Part shown: positions 20,512-29,620 of the stretch, one piece after another
How the letters are laid out: every line of letters starts with the position of its first letter
Numbering within the stretch: position 1 is the stretch's first letter
Source of the DNA: Lysobacter sp. TY2-98
GTDB lineage: Bacteria > Pseudomonadota > Gammaproteobacteria > Xanthomonadales > Xanthomonadaceae
Assembly: GCF_003367355.1 (NCBI RefSeq)
Contig: NZ_CP031413.1
Location: forward strand, 372,001-436,000
DNA: 64,000 nucleotides
Direction of reading: 5' to 3'
Program-made: the position numbers and the translations under genes
The notes under the pieces: generated by a model
Databases searched by the model: none
Told to the model about the DNA's origin: nothing
Seen by the model: the letters and a program-made list of their open reading frames with translations, nothing else

Positions 20512-20517
20512 TATAAT
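20512..20517 (+). promoter_or_regulatory. Probable -10 element of fba
   Basis: A perfect TATAAT 32 nt before the fba start in an otherwise GC-rich gap. A -35 match is poor (CTGAAA at 20487-20492, spacing 19), so the call rests on the -10 and position. Confidence 0.5.
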
Positions 20518-20549
20518 GCCGGCCCCTGTATTCCAGCGCGCACGGACCC

Positions 20550-21560
20550 ATGAGCATCGAACAGCTTGCCGAGACCGCCCAGGCGATGGTTGCCCCGGGC
20601 AAGGGCATCATCGCGATCGACGAATCCAACGCGACCTGCGCCAAGCGCTTCGCGGGCGTCGGCATCGAGAACACCGAGGAAAACCGTCGCGCCTACCGCG
20701 AGCTGCTGCTCACGGCGCCGAACATCGGCCAGTACCTGTCGGGCGCCATCCTGTTCGACGAGACGATCCGCCAGTCCACCAAGGACGGCGTGCCGTTCAC
20801 CGAGGTCATGATGCAGAACGGGATCATCCCCGGCATCAAGGTCGACAAGGGCCCCGTGCCGCTGGCCGGCTTCCCCGGCGAGGTCGTGACCGAAGGCCTC
20901 GACGGCCTGCGCGGCCGCCTCGAGGAGTACTACAAGCTCGGCGCGCGCTTCGCGAAGTGGCGCGCGGTCATCAACATCGGTGACGACATCCCCACCGGCA
21001 CCTGCATCGAGGCGAACAGCCACACGCTGGCGCGCTACGCCGCGCTCTGCCAGGAGCAGGGCCTGGTGCCGATGGTGGAACCCGAGGTGATCATGGACGG
21101 CAGCCACGACATCGATACCTGCTACGAGGTCACCGAGGTCGTCCTGCGCTCGCTGTTCGGCGCGCTGTACGAGCAGAACGTGATGCTCGAGGGCACGATC
21201 CTGAAGGCGTCGATGGTCATCCACGGGACACAGTCGCCGGAGAAAGCCTCGATCGAGGAAGTCGCCGCTGCGACGCTGCGCTGCCTGAAGTCGACCGTTC
21301 CAGCCACGCTGCCGGGCATCGTCTTCCTGTCGGGCGGCCAGTCCGACGCCGACGCGACCGCACACCTGAACGCGATGAACGCCGCCGGCCCGCACCCGTG
21401 GCCGCTGTCGTTCTCGTACGGCCGCGCCATGCAGCAGGCCGCGCTGAAGCTGTGGTCGCAGGACATGCAGGGCAACTATGCGAAGGCCCAGCAGACCGTG
21501 TTCGAGCGGGCCCGCGACAACGGCCTCGCCGCGCTCGGCCAGTGGCAGGCCGCAGCCTGA
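20550..21560 (+). CDS. fba: Class I fructose-bisphosphate aldolase
   Basis: 336 aa. It cleaves fructose 1,6-bisphosphate to dihydroxyacetone phosphate and glyceraldehyde 3-phosphate through a Schiff base and needs no metal. The sequence is of the eukaryote-like class I type: APGKGIIAIDESNATCAKRF, ILFDETIRQSTKDGVPF, KWRAVINIGDD, PMVEPEVIMDG, the Schiff-base segment LEGTILKASMVIHG and the phosphate-binding FLSGGQSDADATAHLNAMN. The C-terminus ends GQWQAAA rather than the Tyr that completes the vertebrate enzyme. It is the last glycolytic gene of the cluster and has its own promoter-like box and terminator. Confidence 0.95.
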   Translation: MSIEQLAETAQAMVAPGKGIIAIDESNATCAKRFAGVGIENTEENRRAYRELLLTAPNIGQYLSGAILFDETIRQSTKDGVPFTEVMMQNGIIPGIKVDKGPVPLAGFPGEVVTEGLDGLRGRLEEYYKLGARFAKWRAVINIGDDIPTGTCIEANSHTLARYAALCQEQGLVPMVEPEVIMDGSHDIDTCYEVTEVVLRSLFGALYEQNVMLEGTILKASMVIHGTQSPEKASIEEVAAATLRCLKSTVPATLPGIVFLSGGQSDADATAHLNAMNAAGPHPWPLSFSYGRAMQQAALKLWSQDMQGNYAKAQQTVFERARDNGLAALGQWQAAA

Positions 21561-21585
21561 CGTCTCGGCCGATCGTGATTCGGAG

Positions 21586-21609
21586 ACGCCGGCCTTGCGC
21601 CGGCGTTTT
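21586..21609 (+). terminator. Intrinsic terminator after fba
   Basis: Stem ACGCCGGC/GCCGGCGT (21586-21593, 21599-21606), loop CTTGC, ending in TTTT and an AT-richer stretch. It lies 25 nt after the fba stop. Confidence 0.75.
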
Positions 21610-21719
21610 CATTTCCGGCGCGCGCGGCCGGTGCGTTGACCGCCGCCGTGCAACACCGAGGTTCCAAACGCGTCACCCCATCCAGTACCGATGACACGGG
21701 TGGTAACACGGGCGCTGGC

Positions 21720-21725
21720 TAGAAT
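21720..21725 (+). promoter_or_regulatory. Possible -10 element of the RND efflux operon
   Basis: TAGAAT, 28 nt before the adaptor start, in the same GCTAGAAT context as the gapA site. No clear -35. No operator palindrome or local repressor gene was seen. Confidence 0.35.
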
Positions 21726-21753
21726 TCCCGGTCCCCCCGCTGTTCGGATCCGC

Positions 21754-22815
21754 ATGCGAGCGATTCTGGTGTTCCCGGCCCTCGTGGCGGCCCTGGTCCT
21801 GACGGGCTGCGGCGACCGGGCGAACGCCGCCAAGGAAGGCAGCAAGGGCGGCGGCGATCGTCCGGTCGCGGTGACGACCGAAGTCGTCCGTTCCCAGCCC
21901 TTCGTCGACACGCTTCAGGCGCTCGGCACCGTCCGCGCGCGCGAATCGGTGACCGTCACCGCGAGCGTGTCGCAGAAGGTCGCGGCCGTGCATTTCGACA
22001 GCGGGCAGATGGTCAAGGCCGGTGCGCCGCTGATCACCTTGGTGGTGCAGTCAGAGCAGGCGCAGCTGCGCGCCGCGGAGGCGGCTGCGAAGGAAGCGAC
22101 CGATCTGTACAACCGTCAGGCCTCGCTCGCCGACCAGCAGCTGGTCGCGCGTTCGCAGCTCGACACCCAGCGCGCTACGCGCGATGCCGCCATCGCCCGC
22201 GTCGCGCAGATGCGCGCGCAGCTGGCCGACCGCGTAATCCGCGCGCCGTTCGCGGGCGTGCTCGGCCTGCGCCAGGTCAGCCCGGGCTCGTTGGTCACGC
22301 CGGGCACGGTGATCACCACGCTCGATGATCTGTCGACCGTGTACGTCGATTTCCCAGTCCCGGAAACGCAGCTGGCCCAGGTGTCGCCCGGCGAATCGCT
22401 GACCGGTCACGCCGCCGCATATCCAGGCCGCAGTTTCGACGGCACGGTCGCGACGATCGATGCGCGCATCGATCCCAACACGCGCGCCGTCACCGTGCGC
22501 GGCCAGTTCCCGAATGCCGATCGCGCGCTCAAGCCCGGCATGCTGCTGCAGGTCGACGTCGCGCGTGCCGAACGTCCCGCGCTACTGATTCCGGAGATCG
22601 CAGTCGTGCAGGTCGGTGACGACACCTATGTCTATCGCGTCAAAGGCGGTGCCGCTGAACGCGCCGACGTCAAGGTCGGCACGCGCGTGAACGGCCGCGT
22701 CGAAATCGTCTCGGGCCTCGCGGCCGGCGACACCATCGTCGTGGACGGCACCGGCAAGTTGAAGCCGGGTGCGAAGATCAAGGACGTCTCGAAGGCGCCG
22801 CGCAAGGTCGCGTGA
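21754..22815 (+). CDS. RND efflux periplasmic adaptor (membrane fusion) lipoprotein
   Basis: 353 aa from the ATG at 21754, which gives a lipoprotein signal ending in LVLTGC; an upstream in-frame start would put unrelated residues before it. Domain order is typical of AcrA/MexA: split biotinyl-lipoyl segments (VTASVSQKVAAVHFDSGQMV and VIRAPFAGVLGLRQVSPGSLV), a short helical hairpin between them (about 105-175), a beta-barrel domain (VYVDFPVPETQLAQVSPGE) and the membrane-proximal domain (VSGLAAGDTIVVDGTGKLKPG). It would link the inner-membrane pump encoded next to an outer-membrane channel. No TolC-like gene is in this window, so the channel must be elsewhere. Confidence 0.93.
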   Translation: MRAILVFPALVAALVLTGCGDRANAAKEGSKGGGDRPVAVTTEVVRSQPFVDTLQALGTVRARESVTVTASVSQKVAAVHFDSGQMVKAGAPLITLVVQSEQAQLRAAEAAAKEATDLYNRQASLADQQLVARSQLDTQRATRDAAIARVAQMRAQLADRVIRAPFAGVLGLRQVSPGSLVTPGTVITTLDDLSTVYVDFPVPETQLAQVSPGESLTGHAAAYPGRSFDGTVATIDARIDPNTRAVTVRGQFPNADRALKPGMLLQVDVARAERPALLIPEIAVVQVGDDTYVYRVKGGAAERADVKVGTRVNGRVEIVSGLAAGDTIVVDGTGKLKPGAKIKDVSKAPRKVA

Positions 22816-22921
22816 CGTCGCGCCTAGTGCGCGCCGCGGCCGCGTTGCGGCATCGCCCACGGATCGGGTGCCTCCTGTTTTCCCCGCCCGCGCGTAATCG
22901 CGCCGAGCCCGAGCTTCCGCG

Positions 22922-25900
22922 ATGAACCTGTCCGATCTCTCGATCCGCCGCCCCGTCTTCGCGACCGTGATGAGCCTGCTGCTCATCACGCTGGGCGTGA
23001 TGGCGTTCAGCCGCCTGACGCTGCGCGAACTGCCCGCGATCGATCCGCCGGTGGTGTCGGTGGACGTGACCTACCCGGGCGCGTCGGCGAGCGTCGTCGA
23101 AACGCGCATCACGCAGGTATTGGAAGACGCGCTGTCGGGGATCGAAGGCGTGGAGTCGATCGACTCGCGCAGCGTCAACGGGCGTTCGTCGATCTCCATC
23201 GAATTCACGCTGTCGCGCGACATGGAAGCCGCCGCCAACGACGTGCGTGACGCGGTGAGCCGCGTGACCGATCGCCTGCCCGAGGAGGCGGACGCGCCGC
23301 AGATCGCGAAGGTCGAGAGCGACGCCGACCCGATCATCTGGCTCAACATGAGCAGCAAGACGATGAACTCGCTGCAGCTGTCGGACTACGCCGACCGCTA
23401 CATCACCGATCGTCTGGCCGCGCTGGAGGGCGTCGCCCAGGTGCGCATCGGTGGCGAGCAGCGCTACGCCATGCGCATCTGGCTCAACCGCGATGCGATG
23501 GCTGCACGCAACATCACCGTCGACGACATCGAGAGTGCGCTGCGTGCCGAGAACGTCGAGCTGCCCGCTGGCCGCATCGAATCGCAGACGCGCGACTTCA
23601 CGCTTCGTGTGGCGCGCAACTACCAGAAGCCGGTCGACTTCGCGCAGATCCCGCTGAAGAAGGGTAGCGACGGCTACGTGATCCGCCTCGGCGACGTTGC
23701 TCGCGTCGAGCTCACCACCGCCGAGCGCCGCGCGTACTACCGCAGCAACGGCGAGAACAACATCGGCCTCGGCATCATCAAGACGTCGACGGCGAACAGT
23801 CTGGACGTCGCGCGCGCCGCGCGTGCGGCCGCCGACGAGATCCGTCCGACACTGCCGGCCGGCACCGACATCTTCGTCGCGTTCGACACCACCACGTTCA
23901 TCGACGCCGCGGTCGACCGCGTCTATCACACGCTGGCCGAGGCGATCCTCCTCGTGCTGATCGTGATCTGGCTGTTCCTCGGCAGCTTCCGCGCGGCGCT
24001 GATTCCGGCGGTGACGGTGCCTGTCTGCCTCATCGCCGCGTTCATTCCGCTCTACGCGTTCGGCTATTCGATCAACCTGCTGACGCTGCTCGCGCTTGTG
24101 CTGTGTATCGGACTGGTGGTCGACGATGCGATCGTCGTGCTGGAAAACATCCAGCGACGTGCGGATCTCGGCGAACCGAAGCTGGTGGCGGCGGCGCGCG
24201 GCACCAAGCAGGTCGCGTTCGCCGTCATCGCGACGACGGCGGTGCTCGTCTCGGTGTTCCTGCCGATCGGTTTCATGCAGGGCAATACCGGGCGTCTGTT
24301 CCGCGAGCTGTCGGTCGCGCTGGCGGGTGCCGTCGCGTTGTCGGCATTCGTCGCGCTGACGCTGACGCCGATGATGTCGTCCAAGCTGGTGCGTCCGCAC
24401 AGCGAGGAGAAGTCGAATCTGGCGACGCGCTGGGTGAACAACCGGCTCGAGGGCGTGAGCCTGCGTTACCGCCGCTTCCTCGATCGCTCCGTGGACCGCC
24501 CGTGGATGTTCGGCGCGCTGATGATCGCGGCGCTCGCAGCGAGCTTCGTGCTGTTCAAGATCGTGCCGTCGGAGCTCGCGCCGGCGGAAGATCGTGGCTT
24601 CTTCCAGGTGATGATCACCGGCCCCGAGGGCGCCGGCTTCGACTACACCGTGGGTCAGGTGCAGCAGGTCGAGAAGATCATCGCGTCGCACACCGGCGAC
24701 GGAAAGACCATCGCGCGCTACAACCCGCGCGTTCCGGGCGGCTTCGGCGCCAGCGAGGAAATGCACACGGGCCGCATCGCGGTGTTCCTGGAGGACTGGG
24801 ACAAGCGCAAGGCCAGCACGGCCGACGTCGCCGACAGCCTGAAGAAGGAGTTCGCAAAGCTGCCGGGCGTCAAGGTGGCGGCGCAGGTGAGCGGCGGACT
24901 CGTGCGTTCGCGCGGCCAGCCGGTGAACATCGTGCTTGGCGGTCCCGACTACGCGCAGCTGGTGAAGTGGCGCGACGCGCTGCAAGCGCGCATGGAGCAG
25001 AACCCGGGCTTCTTCGGCGTGGATTCGGACTACAAGGAAACGCGCCCGCAGATGCACGTCGAGATCGATCGCGGTCGCGCCGCCGATCTCGGCATCAGCG
25101 TGACCGACATCGGCCACGCCCTCGAAACAATGATGGGCAGCCGGCGCGTCACCACGTTCGTGCAGAACGGCGAGGAGTACGACGTCATCGTGCAGGCGGA
25201 CCGTGTGGCGCGTGCGTCGCCGGCCGATCTGCAGCAGATCCAGGTGCGCGCGCGCGACGGTGCGCTGGTGCCGCTGTCCAACCTCGTCACGCTCAAGGAA
25301 ATCGCCGAGCCCGGCAGCCTCAATCGCTTCAATCGCCTGCGTGCGATCACGATCAGCGCGGGTCTTTCGCCCGGCTACCGCATGGGCGACGCGATCAAGT
25401 TCCTCGACGATGCGGTCAAGACCGAGCTGCCACCCGAAGCGCAGATCGACTGGAAGGGTGAGTCACGCGAATACCAGCAGGCCGGCGGCGCCGTCGTGTT
25501 GACGTTCGCGCTCGCACTGCTCGTCGTGTTCCTCGTGCTCGCCGCGCAGTTCGAGAGCTTCATCCATCCGCTGGTGATCATGCTGACCGTGCCGCTGGGC
25601 GTGCTCGGTGCGCTGCTGGGCATCTGGATCACGCACGGCACGCTGAACCTCTTCAGCCAGATCGGCATCGTGATGCTGGTCGGTCTCGCGGCGAAGAACG
25701 GCATCCTGATCGTCGAGTTCGCCAACCAGCTGCGCGACGAAGGCCGCACGATCCATCAGGCCATCGTCGAAAGCGCGAGCGTGCGCCTGCGGCCGATCCT
25801 GATGACTTCGATCGCGACCGTGGTCGGCGCGGTGCCGCTGGTGCTCGCCGGCGGTCCCGGCTCGGCCAGCCGCGCCGCGATCGGCGTCGTGGTGATCTTC

Positions 25901-26047
25901 GGCGTCTCGTTCTCGACGCTGCTCTCGCTGTTCGTCGTCCCGGCCTTCTATGTGCTGCTCGCGAAGTACACGCGCTCGCCGGAGGCTGTGTCGCACGAAC
26001 TGGAGGCGCTGGAAGCCAGTACGCCGCAGGTCAGCGGCCACGCGTGA
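22922..26047 (+). CDS. RND multidrug efflux transporter (HAE-1 family)
   Basis: 1041 aa, full length for an AcrB/MexB-type proton antiporter. N-terminal SIRRPVFATVMSLLLITLGV is the first membrane helix. The proton-relay Asp pair is in GLVVDDAIVVLENIQRR in helix 4, and the helix-10 Lys region appears as VMLVGLAAKNGILIVEFANQ. Two large periplasmic loops (porter and docking domains) are present. It begins 106 nt after the adaptor gene, so the two form an operon. Divergence from AcrB in the porter loops prevents naming substrates. The absence of a local repressor suggests constitutive or remote control. Confidence 0.95.
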   Translation: MNLSDLSIRRPVFATVMSLLLITLGVMAFSRLTLRELPAIDPPVVSVDVTYPGASASVVETRITQVLEDALSGIEGVESIDSRSVNGRSSISIEFTLSRDMEAAANDVRDAVSRVTDRLPEEADAPQIAKVESDADPIIWLNMSSKTMNSLQLSDYADRYITDRLAALEGVAQVRIGGEQRYAMRIWLNRDAMAARNITVDDIESALRAENVELPAGRIESQTRDFTLRVARNYQKPVDFAQIPLKKGSDGYVIRLGDVARVELTTAERRAYYRSNGENNIGLGIIKTSTANSLDVARAARAAADEIRPTLPAGTDIFVAFDTTTFIDAAVDRVYHTLAEAILLVLIVIWLFLGSFRAALIPAVTVPVCLIAAFIPLYAFGYSINLLTLLALVLCIGLVVDDAIVVLENIQRRADLGEPKLVAAARGTKQVAFAVIATTAVLVSVFLPIGFMQGNTGRLFRELSVALAGAVALSAFVALTLTPMMSSKLVRPHSEEKSNLATRWVNNRLEGVSLRYRRFLDRSVDRPWMFGALMIAALAASFVLFKIVPSELAPAEDRGFFQVMITGPEGAGFDYTVGQVQQVEKIIASHTGDGKTIARYNPRVPGGFGASEEMHTGRIAVFLEDWDKRKASTADVADSLKKEFAKLPGVKVAAQVSGGLVRSRGQPVNIVLGGPDYAQLVKWRDALQARMEQNPGFFGVDSDYKETRPQMHVEIDRGRAADLGISVTDIGHALETMMGSRRVTTFVQNGEEYDVIVQADRVARASPADLQQIQVRARDGALVPLSNLVTLKEIAEPGSLNRFNRLRAITISAGLSPGYRMGDAIKFLDDAVKTELPPEAQIDWKGESREYQQAGGAVVLTFALALLVVFLVLAAQFESFIHPLVIMLTVPLGVLGALLGIWITHGTLNLFSQIGIVMLVGLAAKNGILIVEFANQLRDEGRTIHQAIVESASVRLRPILMTSIATVVGAVPLVLAGGPGSASRAAIGVVVIFGVSFSTLLSLFVVPAFYVLLAKYTRSPEAVSHELEALEASTPQVSGHA

Positions 26048-26113
26048 GGCACCGGCGGCCACGGCCGGTCCCGCATCGACGACAATGGCACCCGTGAATC
26101 ACGAGCCGCGCCC

Positions 26114-26917
26114 ATGAACCGACCGTATCCCCCGCATGGGCGACCGCCTCGCGACGACGCGCCCGAGCGCGCGGTGCGCGACGAGGTGCGGCTGTACGGG
26201 CTCAATGCAGTGCGCGCGGTATTCGCGCGGCGGCCGGAGGCGATCCGCAAGGTCTACCTCGCCGAAGCGCGCATTCCGGCGTTGCAGCCGCTGCTGAAGT
26301 GGTGCGTGGCGAATCGCGTCGGCTATCGCGTGGTCGACGACATCGACCTACAGAAGCTCGCCGCGAGTTCACACCACGAAGGCGTCGTCGCTGACGTGCT
26401 GCGCGATGCGCCGATGCCGCTGTCGACCTGGCTGCGCGATCTGCCGGCGGGTCCGCAGTGCGCGCTGTGGCTGGACGGCGTCGGCAATCCGCACAACCTC
26501 GGTGCGATCCTGCGTTCGGCCGCGCATTTCGGCATTGCCGCGCTGCTCATTCCGAAGGAGTCGACGCTGTCGCTGTCCGGCGCCGCCGCTCGGGTGGCGG
26601 AGGGCGGGGCGGAGTCGGTGCCGATGGTGCGCTTGGGTCGCGCCGACAATTCGCTCGCGCAGCTGCGAGGCGCAGGTTTCCGCCTTGCCGCGACGCTGGT
26701 GCACGGTGGCGACGACCTATTTGTCGCGCCGTTGCCCGAGCGCCTGGTGTATGTGATGGGCGCCGAAGGCGAGGGCATGGATCGCGATTTCGCGGCCGCA
26801 TGCGACCTGCGCGTGTCGATTCCGGGCAGTGGCGCGGTCGAAAGCCTCAACGTCGCCAGCGCGACGGCGGTGCTGCTCGCCGAATGGCGGCGTCGCGTCG
26901 GGCGTTCAGCCCTGTAA
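26114..26917 (+). CDS. rlmB: SpoU/TrmH-family rRNA 2'-O-methyltransferase, RlmB-like
   Basis: 267 aa. The N-terminal substrate-binding domain (LYGLNAVRAVFARRPEAIRKVYL to HHEGVVADVL) is the SpoU_sub_bind type of 23S rRNA Gm2251 methyltransferases. The C-terminal knotted SPOUT domain has all three motifs: DGVGNPHNLGAILRSAAHFG, VYVMGAEGEGMD and IPGSGAVESLNVASATAVLL, which form the S-adenosylmethionine site. RlmB acts on the ribosome P loop; the closely related TrmH-type enzymes cannot be excluded. Its last 12 bases overlap the convergent sensor-kinase gene. A -10-like GACAAT lies at 26081-26086. Confidence 0.88.
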   Translation: MNRPYPPHGRPPRDDAPERAVRDEVRLYGLNAVRAVFARRPEAIRKVYLAEARIPALQPLLKWCVANRVGYRVVDDIDLQKLAASSHHEGVVADVLRDAPMPLSTWLRDLPAGPQCALWLDGVGNPHNLGAILRSAAHFGIAALLIPKESTLSLSGAAARVAEGGAESVPMVRLGRADNSLAQLRGAGFRLAATLVHGGDDLFVAPLPERLVYVMGAEGEGMDRDFAAACDLRVSIPGSGAVESLNVASATAVLLAEWRRRVGRSAL

Positions 26918-28144
26918 AACGCCGACCCGCGCGTCGCTTTCCTGCGGCAGTGGCAGCACGGCTTCGACCGTCGTGCGTCCCGGGCGGCTGTCGAGTCTCA
27001 ACGCGCCGCCGACCAGCCGCGCGCGTTCGCGCATGGTGATAAAGCCGAGCCCGGCGCGATGGTCGGCGGGAATCCCGCGACCGTCGTCCTCGATGCGCAG
27101 GCGCAGTTCCACGTCGTCGCACTGGAGATGCAGCGCGACGCGACCGGCGCTCGCATGGCGCAGCACATTCGTGAGCGCCTCCTGCGCGATGCGGAAGCAC
27201 GCGAGTTCGACGTCGCGCGGCGGGCGGCAATCGAGCGGCGGAATGTCGAGTTCGATGCGGGGCAGCTCACTGCGGAACAGCGCGCCGGCCTGCCAACGCA
27301 GTGCGGCTTCGAGACCGAGTGCGTCGAGCTGCGGCGGACGCAGCAGCAGCGAGAGGTCGCGCAGCTTCGCGACCGTCTGATCGGCGATCTGGCCGATCTC
27401 GTGCGCGGTTTCGGTGACGACGGACGTACGCGGCGGATCGGGTTCGTGCATCAGCGAGCTCGCACATAGCTTGATCGCGGTGATCGCCTGGCCGATGTCG
27501 TCGTGCAGCTCGCGCGACAGCGACGCGCGCTCGTCTTCCTGCACGCTCATCAGGCGACGCGTGAGGGTTTCGAGTTCAGCGCGCTGCCCGTCGAGGCGGG
27601 CGGCCAGTGCGCGATCCGCGCCGAGATCGGTGAACTGCACGAGGCGCAGCGTCGCACCGGCGAGCACTGCATCGCGTGCACAGACGCGCGCTTCGAAGGG
27701 ACCGTTGCCGCGCCGACGCAGCAGCGCGTCACGGTCCCCCGGTGTGCCGTCGAGGATCGCGCGTGCGTCATCGCCGTCGACGAACAGCGTAGCGGGGTCG
27801 ATGACGCCGACTTCGCCATCCCCGAGCCCCAGCATTTCCCGCGCCGCGGGATTGGCCGCGTGCAGCCGGCCATCGACCACGAGCAGTACACCCTGCGGGA
27901 GCGTCGCGGCGAGGTCGAGCAGGGAGCGTTCGCAGTCGGCGGCGGGATCACCGGTCGACTCCAGCGCCCGTCGCATCGCGGACGCCGCGAACGCGGCCGC
28001 GGCGAGCACGCCGACCGAGACCGCGGCACCGGCGCGGAGGTCAAGGTGCAGGGCGTAGGGCACGCCGAGGGCGATGAGCAGCACCGGCGCCAGATGGAGC
28101 GCGGCCTGCACAGGGGAGCGGTGCGGGGGCACGTCCATGGGCAT
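26906..28144 (-). CDS. NarL/DegS-type sensor histidine kinase with PAS-like domain
   Basis: 412 aa from the ATG at 28144 (a second ATG at 28138 is equally usable). Two hydrophobic helices (about 16-55) anchor it. A PAS-like domain (about 65-165: LPQGVLLVVDGRLHAANPAA, GPFEARVCARDAVLAGATL) follows, then a HisKA_3 dimerisation domain with the phospho-acceptor in EDERASLSRELHDDIGQ, then an ATPase domain with AQEALTNVLRHA and DDGRGIP. This class normally pairs with a LuxR-type response regulator, but none is next to it, so the partner must be encoded elsewhere; the LuxR gene at 57989-58642 has its own kinase neighbour. Convergent with rlmB, overlapping its end by 12 nt. Confidence 0.88.
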   Translation of the reverse strand: MPMDVPPHRSPVQAALHLAPVLLIALGVPYALHLDLRAGAAVSVGVLAAAAFAASAMRRALESTGDPAADCERSLLDLAATLPQGVLLVVDGRLHAANPAAREMLGLGDGEVGVIDPATLFVDGDDARAILDGTPGDRDALLRRRGNGPFEARVCARDAVLAGATLRLVQFTDLGADRALAARLDGQRAELETLTRRLMSVQEDERASLSRELHDDIGQAITAIKLCASSLMHEPDPPRTSVVTETAHEIGQIADQTVAKLRDLSLLLRPPQLDALGLEAALRWQAGALFRSELPRIELDIPPLDCRPPRDVELACFRIAQEALTNVLRHASAGRVALHLQCDDVELRLRIEDDGRGIPADHRAGLGFITMRERARLVGGALRLDSRPGRTTVEAVLPLPQESDARVGVLQG

Positions 28145-28229
28145 GGCGGGAGTGTGCCCAGCCCGCGTCGAGGCGTCGACCCCGGGCGGCATTGGACGTT
28201 CGGCCGGCGTTCGGCCGCGCGAAGGCCCT

Positions 28230-28275
28230 AAAAACGATCGGGGCCGCGCACCGGTGTGTCCGGCGGCGGCCCCGA
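28230..28275 (-). terminator. Intrinsic terminator for the short MCP gene
   Basis: Stem TCGGGGCCGC (28238-28247) pairs with GCGGCCCCGA (28266-28275) around an 18-nt loop that can itself fold. The plus-strand A-run at 28230-28234 becomes a T-run at the minus-strand 3' side, 38 nt past the MCP stop. Confidence 0.65.
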
Positions 28276-28312
28276 AGGGTGTCGCGATCAGGCGCGGATC
28301 TGAACAGCTCGA

Positions 28313-29482
28313 TCAGAACAGCTCGATGCCGCCTGCATCCATGGACTGCTGCATCACCGGCTTGTGCGGCGGGCGTTCCCACTCGCCGCGCATCGAGGCG
28401 ATACGCTGGGCGATCTGGCCGAGCGCGCGCTGCACTTCGACGTCGTGGTGCGGACGATGCAGGAGTTCCTGCAGCGCAACGGCTTCGCGGTTGATGGAAG
28501 CCAGGCGATCGAGGTGCACGTTCGCGGCGCCGAGGGCCTGCGTCGCGATGTCTTCGAACTGCAGCGAACGCACCGCTTCGCCGACGGAGCCATCGATCGA
28601 ACGACCGCAGTCGGAGATCTCGCGCATGCCGTTGCTCAGCGAGCGGTTGATGCCTTCCACGCGTTCCAGCATCGACGCCGCTTCGCCACGTGCGCTGCGG
28701 GCACGGTCCATGTCGCGCGAGGCCATCATCGTCACGGTGTCGCGCACCTTGGCGATCGCGTCCTTCGACGAATAGGCGAGCTTGCGGATCTGCTCGTTGA
28801 ACGCCGTGCTGCGCTCGGAGAGGTTGCGCACTTCGTCGGCGACGACCGCGAAGCCGCGGCCCGCTTCACCGGCGCGCGCCGCTTCGATGGCTGCGTTGAG
28901 CGCGAGAAGATTGGTCTGGTCGGCGATCGACTTGACGTCTTCGAGCAGCGCGAAGATGCCGTCGAGGTGCTCGGCCATCGCATCGATGTGCGTGACCGTG
29001 TGGCTGCTCTGGCCGGACACGGCCTCGAGCGCTTCGACGAGCTGCTCCATCTGCTGGCTGGCCTGCACCGCGAAGCGCTGCACGTCGACGCCGCCGCCGT
29101 TGTCACCGGTGCGGTCGACGATGCGCGCCACGATCTGGCTCTGCTCGCGCGACTTGCGGTTGACGGCCTCGAAGCTCGTGCCCAGCTTGGCGACGGACTC
29201 GCGGATGAGGTCCTTGGTGCGGTCGAGTTCGTGCTTGCTGCCGCTGATCTCGGTCGAGACGAAGGAGCGCAGCTCGTCGAGCACGCGGGTCTGCTCGCGG
29301 ATCATCGAGATCTGCTTGCCGCCGCTGTGGCTCATCGACCACGCGAAGGCGAGCCAGGCGCCGAACATCGCGACGAGCGCGCCCCATCGCACGGCGGCCG
29401 GCCAGTCGAGGCCCACGGCGAGCATGACGAGGAAAGTGAGCGCGACCGGCGCTGCGATTCGGATGAGTACGCGGGAGTCCAT
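28313..29482 (-). CDS. Short methyl-accepting chemotaxis protein without periplasmic sensor domain
   Basis: 389 aa from the ATG at 29482, preceded by a sigma-28-like promoter 30 nt upstream. Two adjacent membrane helices near the N-terminus (about 10-27 and 30-48) leave almost no periplasmic part. The cytoplasmic region has a coiled-coil signalling hairpin with [20 protein letters not shown] and [18 protein letters not shown], the CheA/CheW contact tip. There is no HAMP domain that I recognise. The C-terminus (DAGGIELF) lacks the WxxF tether. It probably senses a cytoplasmic or membrane signal and joins arrays with the long MCP of this island. Confidence 0.9.
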   Translation of the reverse strand: MDSRVLIRIAAPVALTFLVMLAVGLDWPAAVRWGALVAMFGAWLAFAWSMSHSGGKQISMIREQTRVLDELRSFVSTEISGSKHELDRTKDLIRESVAKLGTSFEAVNRKSREQSQIVARIVDRTGDNGGGVDVQRFAVQASQQMEQLVEALEAVSGQSSHTVTHIDAMAEHLDGIFALLEDVKSIADQTNLLALNAAIEAARAGEAGRGFAVVADEVRNLSERSTAFNEQIRKLAYSSKDAIAKVRDTVTMMASRDMDRARSARGEAASMLERVEGINRSLSNGMREISDCGRSIDGSVGEAVRSLQFEDIATQALGAANVHLDRLASINREAVALQELLHRPHHDVEVQRALGQIAQRIASMRGEWERPPHKPVMQQSMDAGGIELF

Positions 29483-29511
29483 CTCGGCTCTCTGGAAGAG
29501 GGTCAATTGCG

Positions 29512-29538
29512 ATAACGGCACTGCGGGATGCGGCTTTA
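29512..29538 (-). promoter_or_regulatory. Sigma-28 (FliA)-type promoter of the short MCP
   Basis: Minus strand TAAAGCCG-N11-GCCGTTAT against the consensus TAAAGTTT-N11-GCCGATAA, with exact spacing. It lies 30 nt before the ATG. Confidence 0.65.
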
Positions 29539-29620
29539 GTGGTGCATGTCGCGAATTTCGACGTGCTACCCGCGTATCGCGGCGCCGTAACGCCGCACGC
29601 GGTCGAACGGATGAATCGGT

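Noticed and set aside
22778..25117. A 779-codon minus-strand frame opposite the RND pump
   Set aside because: Antisense shadow of a fully conserved transporter gene with no domain of its own.
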